Source of the DNA: Tamarix chinensis
Taxonomy: Eukaryota > Streptophyta > Magnoliopsida > Caryophyllales > Tamaricaceae
Direction of reading: 5' to 3'
Length of the DNA stretch: 64,000 nt
NCBI GenBank assembly: GCA_030549775.1
Contig: CM060171.1
Location: forward strand, 3,836,001 to 3,900,000
The notes under the pieces: model-generated
What the model saw: the letters and a program-made list of their open reading frames with translations, nothing else
The model's database searches: none
Told to the model about the DNA's origin: nothing
Program-made: the position numbers and the translations under genes
In this document: one piece after another, positions 47,704 to 58,350 of the stretch
Layout: each line of letters starts with the position of its first letter
Numbering within the stretch: position 1 is the first letter of the stretch

Positions 47704-48475
47704 TGCCATCCCTTTTGTATCATTTTTTTTATTTTGTTAGCTTTATCACACTTGAATCTAGTTTCTACTAAACCCATCAATGACATCGTATTAACATGCA
47801 ACCAGACTCTAAGTTCGTATTCCTCATTAGGCTTATTCGAGACTCTTTTATTCCAACATCCTAACATTTGGCAATGTGGATGCCACTATCTAGAATAGAA
47901 TTATCTCTCAGGGAACATTTAATGTGATAATTTTTTATTTTTTTCGGTCCCTGAGTTCATTATTCTATTATAGCGATTATATTTGAGTGATTTTTAGCAA
48001 AGACTTCCCTCGTTGGGGCAGTAGAGGTGGAAGGATCCATTCCACCCTAAGGAGTAGTGGGAAAAGGATGGAATTCAGGTCTAGTAATAACTTGATCCAC
48101 AATATATGGGGTTGTGGGGTGAGTGTTAATGACAACTGATCCCATAAGAGGAGTAACTTTGGTCTTAGGTTTAGTTGAATTCTTGTGGTCCTTTACCACT
48201 ATTCCCCTGATCATTATATCTTGGGTTCTTTAAAGTGTGACAATGAGAGACGATCCTCAAACTTCTTGCTATGTATGCATGGTTAGGGCTTCATTTATAA
48301 TAAATAGGCTGTTGAATAACTTCTCCATAAGGGTTCTGAATAGGGATATTTGAAGGAAGTTCATTGTGGGAGTCAAACTCTACAAGTAATCTAGGGAAAG
48401 ATATGACATTTATTTTTTATGATGGGACAACATCAACACATACGAGTTCCCATGTCTTATCATAACTTAATGTTT
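47704..48475 (-). pseudogene. LINE-3 ORF1 C-terminal part and endonuclease start
   Basis: The minus strand near 47890-47704 reads CWNKRVSNKPNEEYELRVWL then VNTMSLMGLVETRFKCDKAN, the first endonuclease blocks with the WN and VET catalytic regions. Upstream (48440-48250) is FPRLLVEFDSHNELPSNIPI then QNPYGEVIQQPIYY. This resembles the end of the DUF4283-type ORF1 region that precedes the zinc knuckle. The knuckle itself is decayed. Several stops are present. Confidence 0.7.
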
Positions 48476-48479
48476 GATT

Positions 48480-49960
48480 TATTAAGCTCGGGATCCCCCA
48501 CTATTATAACCGGTGGATCGAAAACATATAGGGCAGAATGCTCCTAACTACTATTATTCACTAGTGGATCGGTCTCTAGGGCACCTTGCACCTGGCCACT
48601 ATTATGCCTGTGGATTGGTCTGGGCCAGGCTCAATAATCTTCTACTTTAAATTATTAGTGTCGTATTTAATATATGTTTTCATCCTAGACATGCAAGTCC
48701 TTTGTACTACCTACTCACACAACATGTCTACTTCTATTCTCTAAAAGGGCCCGTCCCATATCTTAGAACTTCTACGCCTCCTAATACATGAAGACATCCT
48801 TTCCCCTTATCTCCTCACTTACCATGAATACCCAACTCCTATGTGTGTGGGTTGAGACCCACTTTCCCATATCTCTGAGTCAACTCACTATCACCCGCTA
48901 GGGTTTTCCCTTGAGAAACCTTAATTTGGCCTATATGGCCCAACCTTCCTCTATATCACACAACCCATGTTTTCTTTGCTCTTAACTCATCACCTTACTC
49001 GCTCTGTCCCCAAACATCTCACTTTACATCCCATTTTGCACATGTGGCCACGAAACCTTAGTTGGCAATCCCCCAAAACCTAAGCACTTCTCTTTCCTCG
49101 TACGATGTCGCTCCATCACTCTCACTTACCACTCCCTCTTCCATATGACACACATTCACCCTCCATATGACATTCTTCCGCTCTCATCCCACACTTCAAT
49201 CCTCCCCATTATTTCTCCCTTCCACAATCTCCTCCACTTGGGGTTTTCCTCCCAAACCCTAGCTAAGTTCCCCATGCACCCTTATACCAACTTACGTACT
49301 ATTTTTCACCCATGAACTCCAATCACTCCAACAACTCTTCCCTTACCTTACTCAACCCTCAAGTCAACTTTTCCCACATAAGGATCATCCATATGCAAAG
49401 ACTATCCATCCTATGCAAATCCTAGACTCCTCATGCAAGATTCATTTGACTCTCTTATTTTATTCACTTTATCTTTTTATTTGTCTACTCATAAGTTATT
49501 AGATACTTAGGTCATTCTTACTTCCCTCTAGTCAACTCATTTCCCTTACCCCTTTCATCTTTTCATCCCCACACCATATCTTTTAAAGCCTCCTAGCATG
49601 CATGTCCTAAATGGTCATATCACATAAACACTACAAAGCACAAGATACATTATCATTTTACACATTCCATAAAGAGAACATATACACTTACCTTAGCTCC
49701 TCGCTGCACTACAAGTAAATAGCCATAATCACATAAGGTACACAAATATATCATTACACATAACATGCAAAGAACATAATACACATATCAGGCCTTAATT
49801 ACATCCTTACCTAGAACGACACTGGGCTTGGAGCACGCTCCTACGCCTCCTTAGGGGTCAGACTTGGTTCACCTATAAGGGAGGAAATCTAGGGTTAACT
49901 TCCCTCTTGTTAACATTTTCATTAATTTCTACTCACCTTTATTATAACCTAGTATTAGGG

Positions 49961-50014
<54 letters not shown>

Positions 50015-51768
50015 TAGCTTTAGTAGTAAAAATAAGGATATTACCCTTAAAATGGTTAATCATGCTATTATTAGCCCAAAATAGGTTTAGGTAGCTGTAT
50101 TAGTCAATGACAAGATATTATTAACAATATTAGCAATAATAATAATAATAATAATAATAACAATAATAATAATAATAATAATAATAATGGTAATGACAAT
50201 AGTAATGATGATGATTATGATGATAAGGTTAGAATAATAATTACACTAAATAAATTATATTTAAGGGCCAGGAAGGGTTAGGGTAAAACTTGGTGAGGGC
50301 CGCAACTAGGTGGTGGCGACGGTGGTGGTTTGGAGAAGGTGGTATTTTAGAGCTGGAAGAGAGAGAGAGAGTGAGATGGTGTTTGTGGTGGTGGTGGACC
50401 GTCTAGGCTGAGAGGGTTGGAGTGGTGGTGGTGGCAGAGCAAGGGTGGCAGCACAGGCTGTGCCACCACAGGTGGTGGTGGTTTTGGTGGCCGAGGGTGG
50501 TGGAGAAGGAGGGAGATTGAAGGAGAGGGAGAAAGGGAGAAAGGAGGGTAGGGGAAGGTAGAGGAGGTTCTTTTAGGTTTATTGGGTGGCAAGGGAGGTG
50601 GTGATTATGATGGAGGAGGTGGCGCACGGCTGCAAGAGGAGTGATAATGGGGTGCATAGGGGTAGGTCAAGCAGCCAAGTTTACACAATCAGGGTGGCCT
50701 TTGTAGGGGGATTCAAGGGTGATGAGTGGCTCGGTTTGGTGGAGGGTAATACAGGGAAGGGTTTAGGTGGTGTTTCGGGTGGCGGCATTACACCATGGTG
50801 GGTGGAGCGGTGTCTGAAGTGGTGGCGGCAAAATACACAGGCATTTTGGGCAGAGCAAAGGAGGCCAAATAGGGGTCAGTTTGGGATATTTATAGGCCAA
50901 TGGAGGGGGTATAAGACGAGGGGGAAGAGGATGAGGGGGAAGGCATGGCAGAGACTCATCGACTGGTGGTGGTAGGTCGGTATGAGTCTACAAAGTTGTA
51001 GGGTAAAGATCCGATTGGGGGAAAAGAAAAGGGAAGGAATGGGGCATGTAAGGGAGGTAGGTGAGGGGTTTGCCTCAAAATGGGAAGCAAAGGATGAGGG
51101 AGAGATAGGGGAGGTGCAGGCCGGTGGTACAATGGTGGAGGGGAGGACGGTGGCAGAGTTGTAGGCTTGACCTACAATGTGAGGATGAGGAGAAGGAAGG
51201 AGGAAGAACAAAGGGTCGGGTCAGCTAGTTAGGGGAAAAGAAAAAGAAAGAAAAGAAAAGGGGAGAACCAACGGATTTAGGAGGAGGAAAAAGAATAACG
51301 ATGCAGGCTGGGCTGCACGGGGAGAGAAGAGAGGAGGGGGGAAATTGGGCCACGTAGGGGAGGCCCAATCCGGGGAAGGAAGAGGAGAAAAAGAAAAAAG
51401 ATAAAGGAGATAAAGGAGAAAGAAAAAAGAAAAAGGAAAAGTGAAAAAAGAAAAAAAAAGAGAAATAGGTTGGTTGGGCTTTTTAAAATATTTTGGTATT
51501 TTTGAATATTTAAAAATAATAAAAATTAGTAAAAGAATAATTAAATTCTTTTTTATATTAATTTGGCAAATTCAGGATAAATTTTCCTAAATTCTATTTT
51601 AATTGGCAAAATACCCTAATCTTCCCTAATTAATTTTTTTTATTATTTTCCTCCCCTTTTTTGTCTTAATTACTTCCATCATTTTATTAAAATAATATAT
51701 GTAATTAATTTCACTAATAAATTCCTATTTTACCATAATTTTTCTAAATTAGGATTTTGGGGTAATGC
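48480..51768 (-). mobile_element. LTR-A3: truncated LTR related to the young element
   Basis: It begins abruptly with ATTAAGCTCGGGATCCCCCA, equivalent to about 54790 in the young LTR. It carries the CCACTATTATAACCGGTGGA-type repeats (48500-48620), a long purine-rich G-rich block (50280-51480) and a terminus TTTTGGGGTAATGCA at 51768. The first about 730 bp of the LTR are missing. It lacks the TTACCAAATTACCC array seen in the young LTR but has two (AAT)n expansions instead. Confidence 0.72.
49961..50013. repeat. (AAT)n microsatellite inside LTR-A3
   Basis: About 17 uninterrupted AAT units. A second, interrupted array follows at about 50136-50188. Confidence 0.9.
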
Positions 51769-53995
51769 ATCACAATTGTAGGATTCACAAATAAAAAATT
51801 GGGTTGGAATTTTAAGTCCTATCAAAGAATTAGTGTGAAGAAACCATTGTTCGATTAGATCAAAAGTTCATAGTGTTTGAATTCATGTTCCAATTCTTGT
51901 TAAATTAGTTCTTCAATGGATCTTTACTTGCTCATTTATCAAAATATGAGGTTGTAGTATGCTTCCTTTGTGTTGAATGATCCGGAGTAGAAAAGAGAGA
52001 AAGCACAATGTGATTGGAACAAGGGCTCACAATGTTTGCAAGCAAAGGAGCCTCAATCATGGTTTGATTATCATTAATTTGACTTTAAGATGAATCCTTA
52101 CTTGTTGGTTTGCATGGATATGCTGCATTATGCTTACCTATCACTGAACTATCATCATGAGTGTAGTGAATTGGAGTTACTCACTTCTTTATGGATATCG
52201 CTAGAGGAATCACTAGGGAAATTGTAGATGGGAGTGCGTTTAACGTGTGTGTAACAACCTCCCATTCGAACTGTTGTACTTTTTTTTCTTGTGGTATTTC
52301 TTTTATATTTCTTTTATTTTTGTATTTATATTTTTATTATATTTTCTATTTTTTATCATTGTATTTGTCATTAAAATTCAAACACTTCTACTTGTTTTGT
52401 TAATAAAAAGTCTCTTCTATTTATAATCATAATGCTTTATATATATTTTTGAAAGAAGAATGAAAATGAAGATTCGTACAAGGACATCCACTCTAAAACC
52501 CAAAGCAAAGCATGTCTTTATTTTCTTCACTTATTGTTTGAGTCTCCGCACCTCCTCCTCCAAATATTCAATTGAATGTGTGACATCTTTAATAGAGGTG
52601 TTAACTTGAGCTTGTGACCTTCGATTTGGTGTGCTTTTTATTGTTGCTGGTATTCTTGATCTTGCTACTTGTGATGGTGTATTCTATCAGAAGTATTGGC
52701 ATGCCTAACATATATAATATGTACAAGTAGGGTTACCATCACTATATGGAATGCTAAGTTTTTGAAGCCCTATTAGTATAATGACATGGTATGTATTGTA
52801 CTGTGGTAGCATCAATGACACTTGAATATGATGACTCAAACGCATGCAACTCTCTTTTTTAGAAGGAATGAGAATAAACTAGAAGCTCACAACCCCTTTT
52901 ATAGGAGATAAAAAGAGTTGTTATAGAAATAGTTATTGAAAGATACGAATTGTTTTAATATGCTTTTTAAAAAAAATAATTATACTAGATCATTACTTAT
53001 TTTAGAAGATTTTAAGCTAAAAAGATTCTAAAATAAGCAATTATTTTGAATAATTACTTTTTATGAGTAGATCAAAATAAAGGGATAATTGTTTGAAAAG
53101 AGTTGTTGAGAAAGACACATTCAGACAAAGACATTATAGGGGTATTTTAAAGATTTTATTTAGTGTTCAATTAACTAAATAAAATTATAAAAATAGTATA
53201 TAAATTAATTGAATAATATTTATTTGACCAATAAATTTAGTAATATAATTATTAATTAATTAATAGTTATTAATCAATATATTCAATAATAAAAAATTAA
53301 GAAAAAAATAATTTATGAATATTTAATAATGATGACGATAAAAGGAAAATGGATAAAAATTAAAAGCGTTTAATTCTAAATAAATTTAATATTGAAAAAT
53401 GTTTCAAAAATATTAATAATTAAAAAAATTAAGAAATTTATATCTTATAAAAAAATTTATTAATTACTATAAATAAGATAATAAATAAATTTAAGATCTG
53501 GAGATAAATTTGGAGGGATAGTTAAAATGTGTTATAGTTTGTGCCACTATTATAAAAAAAGTATTTTTTTTGTTGTAGTGGCATCTAAGTAGCTTAGGAT
53601 TTTGTTTTTTTTTAGAAAAATGGTTAGGTTACTTATTTAATAGAAACCATAGGATTGATGCTAATAGTTACATATTAGATATAAAGAAGATGAAAAAAAA
53701 AGGAAAAGAACAAGAAGAAGCCAAAAGCACCCATTCATGACATGACATGAGCTATCAATTTACACAAGCCCAACATGTTAGAGTTACTTTGAATTTCTAT
53801 GCCACATCAACTACTCCTTTTTATATATTTAAAGAGGTCAAGGAAATCCTATATCTCCATGCCTATCTATAGGATGTTGTTATATGAAAAAACATACTAT
53901 TACTATTTAGAAAATAATAACCCTTATATTGAGGAATTTACCCTTCTGCCTTACCTCCTTCCTTCACTTTTTGTTCCCTCTTTCCACACACATTC
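51769..53995. other. AT-rich stretch with a possible CACTA terminus and a short coiled-coil frame
   Basis: No intact gene is visible. A 50-codon minus-strand segment at 52531-52684 reads STPNRRSQAQVNTSIKDVTH then SIEYLEEEVRRLKQ before a stop. It looks like the end of a coiled-coil protein, and the base before it could be a splice acceptor (GATAG). I cannot assign a family. The CACTA-like end at 53541-53583 is listed separately. The rest is low-complexity AT-rich DNA. Confidence 0.4.
53541..53583 (-). mobile_element. Possible CACTA-type transposon terminus
   Basis: The minus strand starts CACTACAACAAAAAAAATAC, like the CACTACAA(G/C)AAAA ends of plant CACTA transposons. TGCCACTA (53542-53549) and TAGTGGCA (53576-53583) form an 8-bp inverted repeat. 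The partner end was not found, so this may be a fragment extending to lower coordinates. Confidence 0.45.
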
Positions 53996-54058
53996 TGTAA
54001 CACTCCCAAAATTTAGTATTTAAAAATTTAATTTTGCGAGAGCATTAACTACTAAAAT
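53996..54058 (-). repeat. LTR-E end fragment hosting the young element
   Basis: It starts TGTAACACTCCCAAAATTTA, a related LTR terminus, and is cut after 63 bp by the start of the young element's LTR. The rest of LTR-E would be expected beyond the right end of the window. Confidence 0.6.
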
Positions 54059-54809
54059 TGTAACACCCCCAAAATTCACTACTGAAAAATTTTGTTTTAT
54101 TGAAAGATAATTGCGGAAGTGATTTAATAAACCGTGAATTTTGGGAGTATTACCGCCACACTTAGTACCAGACCGGTTCACTCATACCGTTCCAGTACTA
54201 AGTGCTAAGGCTAAAGGAGTAAAATAAAATTTCACGAGAACTTAAGCATTTGAATACCAGAGTAGCACAGTAAATACTTTACGAGAGAAAACATTCAATC
54301 ACGGTGATTACGAAATAACAATACGTTGAATTTAAATGAGACAAATTAAAACCCTAAAAGAATTTCCGGACAGTACCTTACGCTCCCCCCAATGGCCCAC
54401 TTGAATAGCACCTGAAACACAACCTGCAAGGGGTACTGCCCATTGAATAGGCAGGGGCCCCAGGAAGGGAACCCTTCAGTACTACGGTACTGAGTAACCC
54501 TTTAAAAACACGCCTAAAATACAGGCACACATATTACACCTGATACTACTACATTCAGATATGACCATAGGTATAAACATGGTATTCAGATCCAATTATT
54601 TGTACATCCAATGACTCAATCATACATTAATACCGTATATGTAAAATTCACTTTCATGTATTCAATAATCAATCAACCAATATCAAATAGGCCAATGATC
54701 AGTAATCGAGATATTTTTCGGGCCTTGAGGCCATTAATCAACAGTCTCAAAGACTAGTATTTTTCCATAACTCATTCACATTAAATTTTTATTGAGCTCG
54801 GGACCTCCA

Positions 54810-54960
54810 CTATTATTGCCGGTGGACCGGAATATAAAATCATCATCCAGGGCACAACGCTCCTGGCCACTATTATAACCGGTGGACCGGGATATATAAA
54901 GAATCATCACCCAGGGCACAACGCTCCTGGCCACTATTATAACCGGTGGACCGGTACTCA
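54810..54960. repeat. Three CCACTATTATxxCCGGTGGACCGG repeats
   Basis: The unit of about 62-66 bp holds the imperfect dyad CCAC...GTGG and a CCAGGGCACAACGCTCCTGG dyad. It occurs three times here and again at 61059-61208 in the other LTR. Diverged forms are in LTR-A2 and LTR-A3. Confidence 0.85.
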
Positions 54961-55079
54961 ATATCATAAATCGCTGGGCCCGGCTCATTAATATTCCACT
55001 TTCAATTATAGTATCTTTCCTTTCTTAAATCAGCACATCAATCATATTTATTTGCCTCGATAGGGAGATCAATAACCCG

Positions 55080-55200
55080 GGACACAAAGGTACACCGGTC
55101 GCACTGGCGCATAACAGCAACTCAGTACCCTTCAACTAGTAACCCAGGGACGCAAAGGTACCCTGGTCGTACTGGTGCATAAAGCTGACTCAGTACCCTA
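55080..55200. repeat. Two-copy tandem repeat of about 68 bp in the LTR
   Basis: GGGACACAAAGGTACACCGG...CAGTACCCT is followed by GGGACGCAAAGGTACCCTGG...CAGTACCCT. Both copies also occur in the right LTR at about 61328-61449. Confidence 0.85.
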
Positions 55201-55689
55201 CCGACAAGGACACCTAATCCTTAAGTATGCATACCCCCTAACTAGGTCCGTAGAGCTAGAAAGAGTAGATATAGGGCCTGGCTGGGGCACAAAGGCACAC
55301 CAACAAATACCAAACAATCGTGGACTAAACCACGTCCTTAGGGTAGCGACCCCTAAGGAGTCACCATTCCCGATCTCGAGGTCTTTCGCTTTAAGTAATA
55401 GTGTCTTAATTAATGGTGATCACAAAAGCACAAGAATAAGATAATTATCCTCTTTTAATCGTTCAGATATCCTCAGAGATTTCTTATTCAGGTGGTCATC
55501 CAACATAACATAGGAGAATCAATAAGGCCATCCTAAACTCATCTAATTCCGAATTAAAACTCAATCTCGTGATACTTACTAATCACCACACATTCTTGCC
55601 TCGTTAATCAACACTAACAGAGCCATGTCACGAATTCCACAATCATAATGACACACTCGATACGAACTACTTATTTACCTCTTTACTTA

Positions 55690-56760
55690 TAAGATCATTA
55701 CGTTACCCTTTCTTATTTGATAAATTACCGTGTTACCCTCCTTGTTACAAAATCCCCAAGTTGTCCCTTATTTCGATTTAGGTTACTAAATTATTTATCA
55801 TACTTATTAGGACATTAATTCCCCCTTAATAATTATTACACTTAATATACTTTCCATTTAATTGGTTAGATTACCACTTTGCCCCTTTCTCCTTTATTAT
55901 AATTAATAAATTATCCTGAGTTGGACAAATTACCAAATTACCCTCCCTCCTTATCCTAATTACCAAATTAACCCTTTATTCAGTTAATCACCAATTCACC
56001 GTCCTTTATTCTCATTTACCAACTACCATTCCTCATTGTCAAAATTACCAAATTGCCCTTCGGTTGGTGAAATTACCAAATTACCCTTTTGATATTTAAG
56101 TTACCGAATCGCCCTTCCTAATTGTCATAATTATCAAACTACTCTACTCCATTATCCAAAATTACGAAAATACCCTCTAGTCGGTTAAATTACCAACTTA
56201 CCCCTCACATTTATCATATTTACCATTTTACCCTTCTCTACTATTAAATTATCAAATTACCCTTGTGTTATTTAACTTATTATTTTACCCTTCTCAATAA
56301 TTATTATTTCCAATTTACTCCTTTCCAATGTTCACTTTTACCCCTTTGATTTACACAATTACCGTTTTACCCCTCTACCTTCAAATTTACAATTTTACCC
56401 CCTTAACTCCCAAAATTATCATATCGCCCTTTTACTTATAACTTTTCCATTTATCCTTAATTATAAAATTGCTATCTTACCTCCTTTAATTTCCAAATTA
56501 CCATTCCGCCCTTAGATTGAAAAATTATCATTTCATCCTTTAATCATGAAATTACTATTTTGCCCTTTTATTATAACATTACCAAATTGTCCTTTTATTA
56601 CAATTTACCAAATTGCCATTCTTTTTAACAAGATTACCAAATTGCCCCTTTTATTACAAGAATTACTCTTTTCTCTTTTATTCACAAAATTACAATTTTA
56701 CCCCTACCTCCAAAATCACTATTTTCTCCCTTGATTAACACATTCACCGTTTTACTCTTA
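55690..56760. repeat. Degenerate TTACCAAATTACCC(T) array in the LTR
   Basis: Short units of about 15-18 bases, built on AAATTACC and TTACCCTTT, repeat with much variation for about 1 kb. The opposite-strand version GGTAATTTxGTAAAG occurs at the same place in LTR-A2. Confidence 0.8.
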
Positions 56761-57255
56761 GGCCATACTCATATACAATATACATTATTAAAATCTCCCC
56801 CTAATGCTAACAAAATGTTACACATGTAATAAAAATCACCATAGCATATCACAACATGGATAATAATTTATATTTTCCCTAACCACCAAATTATTACACA
56901 AAATATTATTCCCATACACATCATCAGTCTATCATGCTTCCTTTTCATCAACAACCACATTAACCACATGTGATAATGCTAAGTAACATATATCAAGCAT
57001 AATACATATTGATAATGCCTAATGTGATAACATGCGTTAATCCATGCATTTAAGCGGGATTTAACGGTTACCTTAATCTCGCAAAGTTATCAAACCTTAC
57101 CAAGCACAATTAGCAAATCAACACCTAAGAATAATATCCATCATATACACGTTAGAAATAAAATCCAAGTATCAAACTTTATAAAATTTAATTAGTAAAA
57201 AAAATACTTAATATAAAACACCATTATACCTTAGAAATTAGCCAAATCATTTCTC

Positions 57256-57286
<31 letters not shown>

Positions 57287-57301
57287 TTACATAAAGGCGA
57301 G

Positions 57302-57325
57302 CTCACGCTGCATGAGCAGCGTGAG
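57302..57325. other. Perfect 10-bp stem hairpin at the purine-tract border
   Basis: CTCACGCTGC and GCAGCGTGAG are exact reverse complements separated by ATGA. The hairpin is preserved in the right LTR at 63550-63573 and would form in the element's RNA. Confidence 0.9.
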
Positions 57326-58350
57326 TTTCAGGCAGAAGAAGAAAGGGGAGAGGCTCGAAGAGGGGTGAAATGGGAGGGAGGAAGGGTGGCTCGGTTTAGG
57401 GACTTTAGGCTAGAAAAAGAGATATTTGGGGGAGGTTCTAAGGCAAGTGGATGGTGCAGAAGTGAAGAGGGGGTGTAAGAGGTGGTCGGGGATGGTTTCG
57501 CGGCGGCTAAGGGCGGCGGATGCGGCGGCGGTAAGGCGGCGAAGGTGGCTGGTGATAAGGGGAGAAAAGAAAGAAGGGTGGAGAAGGGAGGAAGTGTAGG
57601 GCTCAAGGGGCAGCGTGGGGATGCAGGGCAGTAGGGGGTGGTGGCAGGGGTCGGCGCAGGGGCTGGGTGAGGCGGCCGGTGCGGCGGACGGCGGCGGCGC
57701 AAGGAGAAAACAAAAAACAAAGGAAAGAAGGGAGGAGAGAGGAGGGAGCTCGGGGGAGGGAGATAAGGCTCGAAATGGGGCAAGGAATGGACGAAGGGCA
57801 GAAGAAAAAGAAGAGGGAGGGTAAGGGGGGTAGGTCGCAGGGCATAGGGCGGCAGGGAGGCGGTAGGGTGGCAGGGAGAGGGTGGCGACGGGAGTAGGGG
57901 CTGCCACCATGGTTAGGGTGTAGGGTGGCGTGGCTCGAAATAGAGGGGAAGAGGACGGGGTAGAGAGAGGGGGCAGCAGGGACAGGTGCAGCGGCAGGCG
58001 GCGACAGGCGGCGGCAGGCGTAGGTGGTCGGGCGGCAGCTGCAGAGGGTCGGGCTGCTGTCGACGCCTGGGGGAAAAGAAGAAGGAAGAAAGGCTGTGGC
58101 GGCCGGTCGGGGGAAAGGCAAGCAATGGCTGGCCGGTCCAGGGGAAAAGAAAGAAAAAGCAGGGGGACCGGCCGGGCTGGGCACGCGAGAGAGAGAGGGC
58201 CGAGGGGGAGAGGGAGAGGCGGGCCGAAGGCCCAACGCGCAGGGGAGAGGGGGAGTAGGCCGGGCGGGCGGCCCAAGGGGGGAAAAGAGGAGGAAGAAGA
58301 AAAGGAGAAAAGGAGGAGGAAAAGAAAAAGGAAAAATGGGAAAATAGGGG
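57326..58350. repeat. G/A-rich tract (C/T-rich on the element strand)
   Basis: About 1 kb of strongly purine-biased, GC-rich sequence. Long open frames in several reading frames (for example 57410-58276 and 57603-58379 on the minus strand) follow from this composition. They encode low-complexity P/S/L-rich strings with no domain, so I do not call them genes. Equivalent tracts occur in the other long LTRs of the window. Confidence 0.75.

Larger units (their letters stand above)
40824..48475 (-). mobile_element. LINE-3: L1 split by a solo LTR
   Basis: The 3' end is TTTTTTAGTAAGTAAATAAATATTATTA on the plus strand, in the style of the other LINEs, and RT and endonuclease read leftward from there. 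At 43868-47698 a complete LTR with its own TSD is inserted. The rest of the endonuclease and ORF1 resume at 47704 and continue to about 48475, where an unrelated LTR fragment begins. TTTGATTATTTTAA before the tail and TTTGATTTATTAAG near 48474 could be a diverged TSD, but this is weak. Confidence 0.8.

Noticed and set aside
40740..48490. LINE-3 inserted into LTR-A3, with the missing LTR start on the left side
   Set aside because: The sequence left of the LINE tail does not resemble the missing LTR portion, and the TTTGATT similarity at the two edges is too weak to claim a TSD.
49961..50188. Regularly repeated units suggesting a CRISPR-like array
   Set aside because: These are plain AAT microsatellites without distinct spacers, in a plant LTR.
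50586..51164. Plus-strand G/R-rich frames (129 and 60 codons)
   Set aside because: They are in the purine-rich tract of LTR-A3, and translation gives low-complexity sequence with no family features.
54776..54988. Minus-strand 70-codon frame, identical again at 61024-61236
   Set aside because: The identity is because both lie in the LTR pair, and the repeated residues (STGPPVIIVAR; STGYNSGQ) come from the DNA dyad repeats, not from a protein.
55175..55444. Plus-strand 89-codon frame duplicated at 61423-61692
   Set aside because: It lies within the LTR and antisense to the element, has no domain, and its conservation is fully explained by LTR identity.
56546..56734. Plus-strand 62-codon hydrophobic frame duplicated at 62794-62982
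   Set aside because: It lies in the TTACC array. The hydrophobic composition reflects AT-rich repeats.
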